A DNA stretch of 64,000 bases from Chloroflexota bacterium (GCA_002699485.1 PAAV01000052.1:1-64000), one strand, 5' to 3'; numbered from the stretch's first letter, positions 26,370-36,611 are shown. Program-made: numbers and translations. Notes: a model not told the origin generated them from the letters alone.

Positions 26370-27017
26370 TTGGAATTGTGCAGGTTATGCAGGACAGATA
26401 ATGCATCTATTTTTTACGTAGATGATGAATTAAATTTTGGCAAAATATTTTTTTTATGCAATTGCTGTAAACTCATTTTTGTAGAACAAGATTCACTTCC
26501 CAATCCGGAAGTGGAAAAAGATAGATACTTATCACACAATAACGATATAGATGATCCGGAATACCAAGCTTTCCTGTCAAAATTATGGAACCCAATGGAA
26601 AAGAGACTAAGCACAGGATCTTCAGGATTGGATTACGGAGCGGGACCAGGCCCGGCACTTTTACACATGATGTCCCGATCTGGATATGTCGTCCAAATGT
26701 ATGATCCGTTTTTTTCAACTGAAATAGATGTTTTAAATAAAACATATGATTTCATTGTGTGCACGGAGACAGCGGAGCATTTTCATAACCCTTCAAAAGA
26801 TTTTGAACAATTTGACCAAATGCTTAAACCAAATGGGTTTTTAGGGGTAATGACTTCGTTTACCGATAACGTTAAGAAGTTCGAGGATTGGTACTATCGA
26901 CGGGATCCAACCCATGTTAGTTTTTATAGTACGCAAACTATGCACTGGATCGCAAACAAAATGAATTGGCATGTCGACTTTATGGAAGACAATATCGTTA
27001 TTTTTTCTAAGAATTAA
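26370..27017 (+). CDS. SAM-dependent methyltransferase with N-terminal Zn-finger-like Cys pairs
   Basis: This 215 aa protein starts at TTG. The N-terminus has CRLCR and FLCNCCKLIF, two Cys pairs like a zinc ribbon. This is followed by a class I methyltransferase: LDYGAGPGPALLHM (motif I, near residue 90), YDFIVCTETAEHF, and MLKPNGFLGVMTSF. It resembles the Methyltransf_23 group seen in cyclopropane-like or sugar C-methyltransferases, but is short. It lies 14 bases after the MBL hydrolase gene, on the same strand. The substrate is unknown. Confidence 0.82.
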   Translation: MELCRLCRTDNASIFYVDDELNFGKIFFLCNCCKLIFVEQDSLPNPEVEKDRYLSHNNDIDDPEYQAFLSKLWNPMEKRLSTGSSGLDYGAGPGPALLHMMSRSGYVVQMYDPFFSTEIDVLNKTYDFIVCTETAEHFHNPSKDFEQFDQMLKPNGFLGVMTSFTDNVKKFEDWYYRRDPTHVSFYSTQTMHWIANKMNWHVDFMEDNIVIFSKN

Positions 27018-27034
27018 GTAGTTGAACTTCTCTC

Positions 27035-27535
27035 TTAATGTAAACGGCTCCAATCATCGATAATTTGATTGTCATGTGGAAAAGGAAGCTTTGGTAGGTC
27101 ATCTAATTTGAACCATCTGACCTGTTGGCTTTCAGGTCCAGGAAGTAGATTTCCACCAGTCTTAGTTGCACTATATACGATTAAAATTATTGGATTACCG
27201 GTATTCGAGTAAACTCCAATAAGTTTCTTAACTGCAATATCCAGATTTGTCTCCTCTTTCGTTTCTCTTACAACTGCATCTTCTACAGCTTCGCGACTAT
27301 CGACGTATCCAGAAGGGAATGCCCATTGGCCTAGAGCTGGTTCTATATTGCGTTTTATTAGCAGAAGCTCATCCTTTTCGTTAGCTACAATCGCGACTAC
27401 AACCACCTTTGGGTCAATAAAGTCGACGAATTCACAATTTTCACAATATTGCCTCGGTACTCCATCTATATCTTTCATGGTAGTTTTATAACCACATAAT
27501 TTGCAATAATTTGATTTGTAATGCGTATGTTTCAT
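27035..27535 (-). CDS. Nudix hydrolase with N-terminal Zn ribbon
   Basis: This 166 aa protein has a four-Cys ribbon at the N-terminus (CKLCG and CENCEF). The Nudix box is GYVDSREAVEDAVVRETKEETNL, matching GX5EX7REUXEEXGU except for a T at the penultimate Gly. Proteins of this plan (NudC-like or ADP-ribose pyrophosphatase-like) cleave NADH, ADP-ribose or related dinucleotide diphosphates. The exact substrate is not clear. It is convergent with the methyltransferase gene, with only 17 bases between stops. Confidence 0.87.
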   Translation of the reverse strand: MKHTHYKSNYCKLCGYKTTMKDIDGVPRQYCENCEFVDFIDPKVVVVAIVANEKDELLLIKRNIEPALGQWAFPSGYVDSREAVEDAVVRETKEETNLDIAVKKLIGVYSNTGNPIILIVYSATKTGGNLLPGPESQQVRWFKLDDLPKLPFPHDNQIIDDWSRLH

Positions 27536-27606
27536 CTCTTGAGTATAATCGCTTATCAGGTCGTTAGTTTATATGACCAGATTATATTACCTTTAGGAGG
27601 AAAGCA

Positions 27607-28365
27607 TTGGCAGAATTGAGACCAAACTTAGCAAAACGAAAATTAAATGAAGGCAAAATTGTATCAGTTGCAATGGGGCCAATCACGGGGGATTTAATAG
27701 AAATCTTTTCCCAGCTTGATTTTGATGCAATTTGGCTCGAAGCCGAGCATGGACCTGTAGATTTTGCCGACATACCGGATTTGACCAGGGCATGTGACGT
27801 GTGGGGCAAGACATCTATTGTTAGAGTCAACCAGGTTAATACCGGTGATATTTATAGAACATTAGATTCCGGCGCAATGGGAATATGTGTTCCTCACGTT
27901 AATACCGCAGCAGAGGCACGCGCTGTCGTAGACGCTGCAAAATTCGGACCTATTGGACATAGAGGCATGTATACCAGTCGTCACGGAATAGGCGTTAAAG
28001 ATTATGTAAAAAAAGCGAACGAAGAAACGTTAATATCTATAATTATCGAAGATGTTGAGGCTATAAATAACCTGTCTGAAATTTTAGAGACAGATCATAT
28101 AGATGCTTTTTTCGTTGCCCCCGGAGACCTCGCTCAAAGTATGGGTCATACTGGAGAGATTAATCATCCAGAAGTAGTTGCTGTTAGAGATAAAGCTATA
28201 AAGGACATCGTTAAGGCAGGGCGCGTGGCTGGCACCATGGTAGATGATTCTAACCTTGAACACTATATAGATATTGGAGCTAGATTTTTAAGTGTTTCTT
28301 GGACTCCATGGCTCCTGGCTGGTGCACAATCTTACCTAGATAAAGTTAGTGCCTCTCATTCTTGA
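27607..28365 (+). CDS. HpcH/HpaI aldolase family protein
   Basis: This 252 aa class II aldolase would make or cleave a 2-oxo-4-hydroxy acid, releasing pyruvate. The family motifs are AIWLEAEHGPVDF, IVRVNQVNTGDIYRTLDSGAMGICVPHVNTAAEARAVV and FFVAPGDLAQSMG. Several Glu/Asp residues in these motifs bind the metal in HpaI. AGGAGG lies 7 bases before the TTG start, the strongest ribosome site in this area. The substrate is not known. Confidence 0.88.
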   Translation: MAELRPNLAKRKLNEGKIVSVAMGPITGDLIEIFSQLDFDAIWLEAEHGPVDFADIPDLTRACDVWGKTSIVRVNQVNTGDIYRTLDSGAMGICVPHVNTAAEARAVVDAAKFGPIGHRGMYTSRHGIGVKDYVKKANEETLISIIIEDVEAINNLSEILETDHIDAFFVAPGDLAQSMGHTGEINHPEVVAVRDKAIKDIVKAGRVAGTMVDDSNLEHYIDIGARFLSVSWTPWLLAGAQSYLDKVSASHS

Positions 28366-28423
28366 AAACCATTTGTTTATAATTGATTAAAATTTACATA
28401 TTTCAACGGATTGATTTATTGAT

Positions 28424-29734
28424 ATGAAAATCGTGTCATCTGAAATGAAAAATGTGTTGCCGACGGCACATTTAAAAATTTTGAATGCTGCTGTGGATTT
28501 ATCTCAACAAATGGATACAGATTTGTATCTAGTAGGTGGGTGTGTGAGGGATATCATGTTGGGTTTAAACGAGTCTGAATTCGATATTGATTTGACTGGC
28601 AGCAGCATTGACAGGGGGTTTGCGACCACATTAGCAGAAAAGTTAAATGGCGCGGTTACAAGTAGTTCTGTTTTTGGTACACATAAACTTTCTGTTCCTG
28701 TTGGCCTTGACAATAATCTTGAGATTGATTTGGCTAGATGTCGCTCTGAGACTTATAAAAACCCAGGTGCTTTGCCGGACGTAGATTCTGGTGACATATT
28801 TCAAGATCTAGATAGAAGGGATTTTTCGATAGCGGCTATGTGCATAGTTTTACGTTCTCCGAAAAATCAAGGTTGGCAATACGGCCAGCTGATCGATCCG
28901 CATTGTGGCTATGATGACCTAATCAATAAACAGTTAAGGGTTCTTCATAAAAATAGTTTTATCGATGATCCTACTAGAATGTTTAGGCTTATACGGTATT
29001 CATGCAGGTTAGGATTCGATATAGAAGAAAGCACAAGGAAAACATTTGAATCTTCCGTAAATTGGGTGACCAATATATCTGGAGATCGGGTCAGACACGA
29101 GCTTGAAAAGATATTCGAAGAAAAAGAAGTTGGGTTAATTCTTTACACATGCGTCAAGCTTGGCTTGTTGCCTGCGTTTTTTACTGAATTGAGCTGCGAT
29201 CATTTGAAGGAATTCAGAGATATGTTGTATTCCGATAGTTTAGACCAGGACCGTGTCGAGTTTTGGCTTGGACTTTTCGCAATAAATGCAGATAAAACTC
29301 AGTTGGAATATCTGTCTCAAACACTAAACTTAAGTTCGAAACAAAACAATGTGATTAATGATTTATGTGCTTTGAATGAACAACTAAAACAAAATGAGGA
29401 ATCCCTAGTTGCTGACAATCTTAAGCGAAGCGATATATACAAATTCCTATTAGGTTATAACCTTACTGCGATTCGTATATGTGCTGCGACTACTTCTAAC
29501 AAGTCCATCAAAACATTACTAGAAATTTATCTAAATTCATTAATAAATACCAATCTATACTTGAGCGGAGAAGATTTGATATCCCTAGGTATGAGTAAAG
29601 GCCCCGAGATTGGTGAACTATTAAATGATTTACTTTATGCTAAATTAGATGGGCAGTTAGAGTCTGCAGATCAAGAAATCCAATTTGTTAAAGATCATAT
29701 TTTTAACCTTAAAGATGGTATTAACTTAGACTAA
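28424..29734 (+). CDS. CCA tRNA nucleotidyltransferase / poly(A) polymerase family
   Basis: This 436 aa protein has the class II nucleotidyltransferase head: YLVGGCVRDIMLG (flexible loop) then EFDIDLTG, the DxD metal pair, near residue 48. It also has RRDFSIAAMC and DPTRMFRLIRYSCRLGFDIE near residue 190. It adds or repairs the CCA end of tRNAs, or polyadenylates RNA; the two activities cannot be separated by eye. The last 200 residues are helical and divergent. No HD domain was recognised. The gene faces fumC with a 4-base overlap of stops. Confidence 0.87.
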   Translation: MKIVSSEMKNVLPTAHLKILNAAVDLSQQMDTDLYLVGGCVRDIMLGLNESEFDIDLTGSSIDRGFATTLAEKLNGAVTSSSVFGTHKLSVPVGLDNNLEIDLARCRSETYKNPGALPDVDSGDIFQDLDRRDFSIAAMCIVLRSPKNQGWQYGQLIDPHCGYDDLINKQLRVLHKNSFIDDPTRMFRLIRYSCRLGFDIEESTRKTFESSVNWVTNISGDRVRHELEKIFEEKEVGLILYTCVKLGLLPAFFTELSCDHLKEFRDMLYSDSLDQDRVEFWLGLFAINADKTQLEYLSQTLNLSSKQNNVINDLCALNEQLKQNEESLVADNLKRSDIYKFLLGYNLTAIRICAATTSNKSIKTLLEIYLNSLINTNLYLSGEDLISLGMSKGPEIGELLNDLLYAKLDGQLESADQEIQFVKDHIFNLKDGINLD

Positions 29735-31119
29735 ACCATTTTCGACGGATCTAAAATCTTGTCGATGTCTGATGGGTCTAGATCAGTGTCCTCCAAAGCA
29801 ATTTCTCTGATTGTTTTACCAGTATTCTGAGCTTTTTTGGCAATTGCAGCAGATGCATCATACCCGATAATTGGTACTAGAGTGGTAACTATAGCTAATC
29901 CCTTTTCAACCATTTTGGGGCCGCTGTCAGTAGCTTTGATCCCGCTTACACATTGCGCTGCTAGGTTCCCAAGCGCAGTTGATAGCAATTCGATAGACTG
30001 TAACAAATTAAAAGCAGCCACCGGCATCATTACATTTAATTCGAAATTTCCAGATTGTCCAGCAATAGAAACAGTTAAATCATTACCTATTACTTGAGCA
30101 GCTACCATTGCTGTGGATTCAGCGATAACCGGATTTACTTTCCCAGGCATAATCGAACTTCCAGGTTGAACCTCTGGCAACTCAATTTCTCCAAAACCGG
30201 CTCGGGGACCTGAACCAAGCCAACGAATGTCATTAGAGATTTTCATTGCACTAACAGCTAATGTTTTTAGTGCACCACTCATATATACGACAGCATCTAG
30301 GGTATTTTGGCTTTGAAAATGATTGTCAGTTTCCTGAATGTCTTGTCCAGTCCAGTCAGAAAGATAAATACAGACTCTCTTAGCAAATTCATTATGAGTA
30401 TTCACTCCTGTACCAACGGCTGTTCCTCCCAGGGCAACTTCACGCAATCCATTTAAAGCACTCTTTATACGTAGCCTGGATCGATTCATTTGTCCTGCAA
30501 AACCCTGGAATTCTTGGCCTAAAGTTATTGGTGTGGCATCCTGTAGATGAGTTCGCCCAGTCTTAACAATATCTTTAAATTCCCGAGATTTTTGTTCGAG
30601 CGCATTTTCTAATTGTTCAATGGCAGGAAGCAGTTGATTTGTAATAGAATCGACTGCAGATATGTGAATAGCTGTTGGAATAACATCGTTCGAAGATTGT
30701 CCCATATTTACGTGATCATTAGGATGTACCGGCTCTTTCGATCCAATAACCCCTTTCATTTTTTCAATAGCTAAATTTGAGATCACCTCATTGATATTCA
30801 TGTTAGTGGATGTTCCAGAACCGGTCTGAAATATATCCACTACAAATTGATCATCATAATTCCCCTTAATTACTTGTTCCGCTGCATCAGCTATTTTTTC
30901 AGCAATGGTTTTATCAATTAGATCAAGGTCTAGATTTGTTAGAGCAGCAGCTTTCTTTATTTGCGCAAGAGATTTAATGAATTCTCTTTGGAATTTGAGT
31001 GAGCTAATAGGAAAATTTAGGACAGCTCGCATTGTGTTGGCACCGTAGTACGCATCAGAAGGAACTTCAAATGATCCCATCGAATCTTTTTCAATTCTGG
31101 TATTAAGTTTTTTGCTCAT
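29731..31119 (-). CDS. fumC: Fumarate hydratase class II
   Basis: FumC interconverts fumarate and malate in the TCA cycle, and argH also supplies fumarate. The signature GSSIMPGKVNP is intact, as are NVNEVI-type NMNINEVISNLA and TGRTHLQDATP. The track begins at TTG 31131, but ATG 31119 has GGAG 6 bases ahead, so the protein is 462 aa beginning MSKKLNTRIEKDSMG. An aspartate ammonia-lyase is the main alternative within this family. The class II fumarase residues around GSSIMPGKVNP favour fumarase. Confidence 0.92.
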   Translation of the reverse strand: MSKKLNTRIEKDSMGSFEVPSDAYYGANTMRAVLNFPISSLKFQREFIKSLAQIKKAAALTNLDLDLIDKTIAEKIADAAEQVIKGNYDDQFVVDIFQTGSGTSTNMNINEVISNLAIEKMKGVIGSKEPVHPNDHVNMGQSSNDVIPTAIHISAVDSITNQLLPAIEQLENALEQKSREFKDIVKTGRTHLQDATPITLGQEFQGFAGQMNRSRLRIKSALNGLREVALGGTAVGTGVNTHNEFAKRVCIYLSDWTGQDIQETDNHFQSQNTLDAVVYMSGALKTLAVSAMKISNDIRWLGSGPRAGFGEIELPEVQPGSSIMPGKVNPVIAESTAMVAAQVIGNDLTVSIAGQSGNFELNVMMPVAAFNLLQSIELLSTALGNLAAQCVSGIKATDSGPKMVEKGLAIVTTLVPIIGYDASAAIAKKAQNTGKTIREIALEDTDLDPSDIDKILDPSKMV

Positions 31120-31324
31120 TGATAACTCCAATTTTATTAAAGTTTATTTCCACAAATGAATGATTCTGTTTGTCATATTCAAGTTGAATTTAGCTTGCAC
31201 AAACATTATTTTGAATTTATTAATCAATTGAGATTGACGTACGTTTCTGTCACTATAGCATTTGGGTTATCAGGTTGCTAGAATCGTTTATACCTCATTG
31301 TATTAACTAAATAGGAGAAATCGA

Positions 31325-32422
31325 ATGCGGTCAGGATATGCGGAAGCCAATGAATCTACCAAGCAAAATATGGAAAAGTCCACCAGGATAGTCGATCTTC
31401 GTAGCGATACATTTACCCAACCTTCGCCAGAAATGAGAGAAGCAATATATAAGGCGGAGTTGGGTGATGATGTTTTTGGAGAAGACCCCACAGTCAATCG
31501 ATTGGAGCAGATGGCGGCTGAGATGTTTGGCAAAGAAGATGCGACTTTTGTTGCTAGTGGAACAATGGGTAACATAGCTGCTGCTTTAACTCACTGTACT
31601 CGTGGAGACGAAATGATTGTGGGGGAAAAGTCTCATATGTTTAATGCTGAAGCGGGCGCTGCATCAGCATTGGGTGGTATTGCGGTTCAACCAATAGCCA
31701 ATGATAGCCGAGGGATGATTGATCTCGATGAGCTTAGGACACGGATTAGGCCTGACAACATCCATTATCCTCCAACGACCCTTATTGGTATAGAGAATAC
31801 TGCTAATCAATGTGGCGGGAGCGCCCTCTCTGCTGAAGAAATAGAGTCAGTTGTTTCCGTAGCTAAAGAAAGAGATATTAAAACTCATGTTGACGGAGCC
31901 CGCATATTTAATGCTTCTGTTGCGCTAGAAACTCCAGTTGAACAGTTGATTGCTGGAGCAGACACGGTATCGTTTTGTTTATCTAAAGGGTTGTCTTGTC
32001 CTGTGGGTTCTGTTTTGGTTGGTAGTAATGCAGATATTGAAAGTGCACGCCGATGGCGTAAAGCAATGGGCGGTGGAATGCGCCAAGTTGGAATCCTTGC
32101 TGCGGCTGGAATAGTTGCTTTGGAAACAATGGTTTCCAGACTAGCGGAAGATCATGTAAATGCCAGGAAACTTGCCACTGGATTATCGAAAATAGATGGT
32201 ATTATTTGCGATCCTGACTCATATCCAACCAATCTGGTTTTTTGCGATGTAAGTGCTAAGAACCCCAATGAGATACTTCAAAAATTGGATGAGCGAGGAG
32301 TGAAAGCATTGTCTTTGCCCGCGGGTTGGAGATTAGTAACTCACTATGGGATTACTTCTGACGATATCGACTATGCCTTGGATGTAATTAAAGATGTATT
32401 TAAAGAATACGCTTCCTTTTAA
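31325..32422 (+). CDS. ltaE: Low-specificity L-threonine aldolase
   Basis: LtaE cleaves L-threonine/L-allo-threonine to glycine and acetaldehyde. The 365 aa fold-type I PLP protein has VDLRSDTFTQPSPEMREA at the start, VASGTMGNIAA, HVDGARIFNASVAL, and the Schiff-base Lys in FCLSKGLSCPVGSVL. GGAG precedes the ATG. The upstream 205-base gap is AT-rich and contains TTGACG (31234) and TATAGC (31254) 14 bases apart, a poor promoter spacing. Beta-eliminating lyase relatives are the alternative. Confidence 0.92.
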   Translation: MRSGYAEANESTKQNMEKSTRIVDLRSDTFTQPSPEMREAIYKAELGDDVFGEDPTVNRLEQMAAEMFGKEDATFVASGTMGNIAAALTHCTRGDEMIVGEKSHMFNAEAGAASALGGIAVQPIANDSRGMIDLDELRTRIRPDNIHYPPTTLIGIENTANQCGGSALSAEEIESVVSVAKERDIKTHVDGARIFNASVALETPVEQLIAGADTVSFCLSKGLSCPVGSVLVGSNADIESARRWRKAMGGGMRQVGILAAAGIVALETMVSRLAEDHVNARKLATGLSKIDGIICDPDSYPTNLVFCDVSAKNPNEILQKLDERGVKALSLPAGWRLVTHYGITSDDIDYALDVIKDVFKEYASF

Positions 32423-32498
32423 TTAGCATTCTTAGTGCTCATTGGATCTAATCAATTAACATGAAAGTTAAAATGAGCTTCTTTATCGTTTTACCTCA

Positions 32499-33722
32499 AT
32501 GATTTTACTAGAAAATCCCGGATTCAGACGTCTGTGGATAAGCTCGTTTTTTAGTGACATCCTCACGGTCACATTAGTTATGTGCTCAGGCCTGCTGGTT
32601 CTGGAAATCACGGATTCTGCTTTTTGGGTTGGTGCAGTGTTTGGTTTTAATGGAGCGGCCTTAACAGTTTGTAGTTTTATAGGTGGCCTTTTAGCTGATC
32701 GCTTTTATAGCCGCCGCCATACTCTTGTTGCAGTAGCAATTCTAATAGATATGGCACTCGTGCTCGTGCTGGCAACATTAATTTCAACTGAAAAAATATT
32801 ATTGTGGCATGTAATGGTAGGGGCTGTGTTAAATGCTGTGGCTCTTGCAATCAGAATACCATCGCGTAATGCTCTCACTTTAGACTTAGTTGGGAAACAA
32901 AGGTTAATTAATGCGACTGCAATTAATCTTGTCAGCTGGCAGATAACTGCTATTGGAGCGCCATTATTGGCCGGTTCTATAATTGTTAAATACGGTATGT
33001 CTTGGGCTTATTTTCTAATGACAATTTCTGCAGGGTTTGCGTTTATCTCGGCTTTGACTTTGAACAGCTCACATATCCCTGCTCCTGTCTCGGATAAGCT
33101 GGGTAACACAGGTAGCATTAGAATCATTTTGGATGGATTTAAATACGTTTTTACTGCTCCAGCAGTAAGGACTCTTATTTTGTTGGCAATAGTCGCTGAA
33201 TCATTTATATGGTCCCATGAATCCATCTTAGCGGTTATGGCAACAAAAGTGTTAAATGTAGATGCATTTGGCTACGCGTCATTGCTGTCTGTCGGTGCTG
33301 TTGGGGCAGTAATTAGTTTAATATTCATATCTTTTTCAAAACAAGCGACTGCACGGGGCTTGTTCCTTGCTTCGACTTTAGGGCTGTTTTCTATATCACT
33401 TTTATTATTCTCTTTTTCTCCTTGGTTTCCAGTTTCTTTAATCTTAATTGCGATTGCCTATGCATTCGCTATGGGATATGAAACTATCATATCCGCTCTT
33501 CTGCAACTTGTTGTTCCGGATGAAATGAGAGGTAGGGTTTTAAGCTTTCAGACATCCAGTTGGGGTTTTACTGGATTAGCCGGACTCTATATGGGAGCCA
33601 TAGCAGGAGCATTCAGTGCATCTATTGCAATCGGTGCTGGTGCAATAGTCGTATTAGTTTATTTGGTTATCAATTTCAGGCAACTGTTAAAGTTAGATAG
33701 ATTTACTGAGAAAAGCGAATAG
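32499..33722 (+). CDS. MFS transporter
   Basis: This 407 aa protein has about 12 hydrophobic segments and the major-facilitator motif between helices 2 and 3: GGLLADRFYSRRH near residue 63. A second copy of the loop signature is near VPDEMRGRVLSFQTSSWGF in the second half. The MFS_3-type layout (as in enterobactin or macrolide exporters) suggests an efflux carrier of the inner membrane. The substrate is unknown. The gene ends 2 bases before the convergent rarA stop. Confidence 0.88.
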   Translation: MILLENPGFRRLWISSFFSDILTVTLVMCSGLLVLEITDSAFWVGAVFGFNGAALTVCSFIGGLLADRFYSRRHTLVAVAILIDMALVLVLATLISTEKILLWHVMVGAVLNAVALAIRIPSRNALTLDLVGKQRLINATAINLVSWQITAIGAPLLAGSIIVKYGMSWAYFLMTISAGFAFISALTLNSSHIPAPVSDKLGNTGSIRIILDGFKYVFTAPAVRTLILLAIVAESFIWSHESILAVMATKVLNVDAFGYASLLSVGAVGAVISLIFISFSKQATARGLFLASTLGLFSISLLLFSFSPWFPVSLILIAIAYAFAMGYETIISALLQLVVPDEMRGRVLSFQTSSWGFTGLAGLYMGAIAGAFSASIAIGAGAIVVLVYLVINFRQLLKLDRFTEKSE

Positions 33723-33724
33723 AA

Positions 33725-35056
33725 TCACTTTTTATTTTTCTTGTTCCATCGTTCGTTATGCCACCCTGTTATTTTTGGCTCGTAACCCTGTTTTGATGGA
33801 CTGTAGTACACATTGTGTTTAACTTTTGGTGGTCTATTTTCCATTTCGGCAAAATGATTTTCGTAATCATGGGAATATTTATATCCCTCTCCATATCCAT
33901 GCTCTTTCATCAAGTCTGTAACCGCATTTCGCAAGTGTAGTGGCACAGGTTCGGTTGCTGTTAACCGCGCATCGTTCAAGGCTAAATCAATCGCTCTATA
34001 TGCTGAATTGCTTTTTGGGGCTGTGGCAAGATAAATGGTAGCTTCAGATAAGGGTATTTTAGCTTCGGGCAGTCCAATGAAGTGAGTTGCTTGGTAAGCT
34101 GCAATAGCTATTGACAGGGCTCTAGGGTCGGCTAACCCTATATCTTCCGAAGCAAGAATTACGATCCTGCGAGCTATAAATAAAGCGTCCTCTCCAGCAT
34201 CGATCATACGTGCCAACCAATATAGAGCAGAGTCGGGGTCTGAGCCCCGAACTGATTTTATAAATGCAGAGATCAGATCATAATGCTGGTCACCTTTTTT
34301 ATCATATGAAGGGATGCTTTTTTGCATCACATCTTGGATTATTTCCCGTGAGATAATATGGAGGCCTGATTCATTTGCATCCGCTGATGCCAATGCAAGT
34401 TCAATAGAATTAAGCGCTATTCGTGCATCACCTCCTGATAATGAAATGAGCGCATTCATTGCGTCTTCATTAATTTCTACATCGAAATTGCCCATGCCAT
34501 GGTCTTTATCCTTTATAGCTCTATATAAAATTGATTCCATGTTGACCTTACTTAGCGGTTTCAGTTTAAACACTCTGCTTCTAGATAGTAGCGGTCCAAT
34601 TATTTCAAATGAAGGATTTTCAGTTGTTGCTCCAATAAGTGTTATTGCGCCTGATTCTACGTGAGGAAGAATTACATCTTGTTGCGATTTACTGAAACGA
34701 TGGATTTCGTCAATAAATATGATGGTTTTTTCACCCATCATCCCAAGTAGATCTTCAGCATTTTTTATCGCGCTTCGTAATTCCGATACCCCTGACACTG
34801 CTGCACTTATATGCACGAATTTAGATTTCGTAAGTCGTGAGATTAATAGTGATAGTGTGGTTTTTCCTGATCCCGGAGGTCCCCAGAATATCATTGAGAA
34901 AATCTGGTCAGAATCGACAATTTTCCGTAATGCGTGTTCTGGTCCAACTAAATGTTCTTGTCCAAAAAATTCTTCAAATGAGCGAGGCCGCATTCGAGTC
35001 GATAATGGAGCATTCTGATTTAAAATGTTATCTTTATTTTGATTGAAAAGAGTCAT
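33725..35056 (-). CDS. rarA: Replication-associated recombination protein A (AAA+ ATPase)
   Basis: RarA (MgsA) acts at stalled replication forks. The 443 aa protein has Walker A GPPGSGKTTLS near residue 58, Walker B IIFIDEIHRFSK near 115, sensor GATTENPSF, and the C-terminal MgsA tetramer region (DLALNDARLTATEPVPLHLRNA and YSHDYENHF). MRPRSFEEFFGQEHLVG at the N-terminus is characteristic. Length and motifs are normal. It stands 30 bases from the end of selA on the same strand. Confidence 0.95.
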   Translation of the reverse strand: MTLFNQNKDNILNQNAPLSTRMRPRSFEEFFGQEHLVGPEHALRKIVDSDQIFSMIFWGPPGSGKTTLSLLISRLTKSKFVHISAAVSGVSELRSAIKNAEDLLGMMGEKTIIFIDEIHRFSKSQQDVILPHVESGAITLIGATTENPSFEIIGPLLSRSRVFKLKPLSKVNMESILYRAIKDKDHGMGNFDVEINEDAMNALISLSGGDARIALNSIELALASADANESGLHIISREIIQDVMQKSIPSYDKKGDQHYDLISAFIKSVRGSDPDSALYWLARMIDAGEDALFIARRIVILASEDIGLADPRALSIAIAAYQATHFIGLPEAKIPLSEATIYLATAPKSNSAYRAIDLALNDARLTATEPVPLHLRNAVTDLMKEHGYGEGYKYSHDYENHFAEMENRPPKVKHNVYYSPSKQGYEPKITGWHNERWNKKNKK

Positions 35057-35086
35057 CTGTCCTAAAATTTAGATCTATTAGCAGTT

Positions 35087-36445
35087 CTATATCGTAAGTT
35101 CCTTAAGAGCTTGAATAACAATATCATCTTGTGCTGGTAACACGGTTCTTGCGTCTAGAATCACCTGGTCTGCCTCAATTCTCGATATAATTGGTGTTTT
35201 ATAGGATCTTAGACTAGCTGTTATTTTATTTGCTGATACAGTTTTTGGTGATATTGATAGCACGTACGTATCTAGTACTTCCCCAGGTAAGCTACCACCA
35301 CCAATGGTACTCTTTGATTTCATTACTTTCCCTTGAACACCCGAGTTTTTTAACCAGGTATTTGTTCTTCTCTTGATCTCTGGCAAGTCAGCGGAGATCA
35401 TAGCCCATATGGGTATCTTTTTTAGAGGGTCATTAGATATATAGTGTAATAAAGTAGAGTGAAGTACAGTTAAATTTAGTTTATCTATCCTTAAAGCTCG
35501 AGCTAGAGGGTGTTTCGATAATTTATCTATTAAAATTTGGCTTCCGAGTATTATGCCAGATTGAGGACCTCCTAAAAGTTTATCTCCAGAGAAGAAAGTC
35601 AGGTCTACATCGTCTCCAAGGCTTTCTTGCACAGTGGGCTCAGAATTTAATCCGAACTTTCCAGTATCTATCAACGTTCCACTACCTAAATCATTTAACA
35701 CAGGTATATTGTGATGATGTCCCAGCTCTGCTAATTCTTTAACAGACGGATTGTGCGTAAATCCTATTTTCCGAAAATTACTAGTATGTACTATTAAAAT
35801 TGCTCCAGTATTTTCTGTTATCGACTCTTGATAATCAGACAAATATGTACGGTTTGTTGTTCCAACTTCTATTAATGTGGCTCCGCTTTGATTAAGTAAG
35901 TCTGGTATTCTAAAATTCCCACCAATTTCCACGGATTCGCCTTTTGAAACAATTACTTCTTTGCCTTTGGCCAAAGCTGTTAAGCATAGTAGAGCTGCAG
36001 CTGCATTGTTATTAACTACTAATGACGAGTCACTTCCGGTGACTTGATTTATTAAGTCTTGTACGTGCTTTTGGCGATTACTTCGTTTTCCACTCTGAGG
36101 ATCATATTCGAGGTCGGTATATACACCTGCACTACTCACTATAGCTTTGATTGATTCATCTGAAATAGGGGATCTTCCTAAGTTAGTATGTAAGATAACT
36201 CCGGAAGCATTAATCACTGGACTAGGTTGAACTAGCCACTTTTCCTCTGCAGATAGTTCAATGTTTGAGATTAGTTTCTTCAATGATGAAGGTTTCTTAC
36301 CACGTTTAATTTCATTTCTTAGTTCATTCACGTTTTGTTGTACGAGTTTCACTACACTGTCATGAGAATAATATTCCAACAGTTTTTTGATAGCGGGTTC
36401 GTTTAAAATCCGATCGATACTAGGTATGTTTTTGAGATCATTCAT
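35087..36445 (-). CDS. selA: L-seryl-tRNA(Sec) selenium transferase
   Basis: SelA converts Ser-tRNA(Sec) to Sec-tRNA(Sec) using selenophosphate and PLP. Motifs: INASGVILHTNLGRSPIS, VNNNAAAALLCLTALAKGKEVIVSKGESVEIGG, EVGTTNRTYLSDY, and the PLP lysine in FFSGDKLLGGPQSG. The track ORF begins at 36520, but the SelA-type N-terminus (IPSIDRILNEP) fits ATG 36445, giving 452 aa. ATG 36463 (MLKIVAMND) is a second option. Neither has a strong ribosome site. It works with selD and the tRNA-Sec in this window, which are on different transcripts. SelB is not present here. Confidence 0.95.
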   Translation of the reverse strand: MNDLKNIPSIDRILNEPAIKKLLEYYSHDSVVKLVQQNVNELRNEIKRGKKPSSLKKLISNIELSAEEKWLVQPSPVINASGVILHTNLGRSPISDESIKAIVSSAGVYTDLEYDPQSGKRSNRQKHVQDLINQVTGSDSSLVVNNNAAAALLCLTALAKGKEVIVSKGESVEIGGNFRIPDLLNQSGATLIEVGTTNRTYLSDYQESITENTGAILIVHTSNFRKIGFTHNPSVKELAELGHHHNIPVLNDLGSGTLIDTGKFGLNSEPTVQESLGDDVDLTFFSGDKLLGGPQSGIILGSQILIDKLSKHPLARALRIDKLNLTVLHSTLLHYISNDPLKKIPIWAMISADLPEIKRRTNTWLKNSGVQGKVMKSKSTIGGGSLPGEVLDTYVLSISPKTVSANKITASLRSYKTPIISRIEADQVILDARTVLPAQDDIVIQALKELTI

Positions 36446-36561
36446 GGCAACGATTTTAAGCATACAATAACATATATGTTGGACTAATTCAGATAATGGG
36501 TCTGTGAAGATCGATTGCAAACATTTTTTATCGTTAGGTTCTTGTTAGATTAGTGGTTGAA

Positions 36562-36590
36562 TTGACCCTTGCGGACCCCATTGTTAGAAT
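36562..36590 (+). promoter_or_regulatory. Sigma-70-type promoter for coaE
   Basis: TTGACC (36562-36567) and TAGAAT (36585-36590) are separated by exactly 17 bases. They lie 22 bases before the coaE ATG and in the divergent gap with selA. This is the best-spaced promoter pair I found by eye in the window. No ribosome site is obvious in the very short leader. Confidence 0.5.
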
Positions 36591-36611
36591 GGCGACTTGG
36601 TATTATGAGCG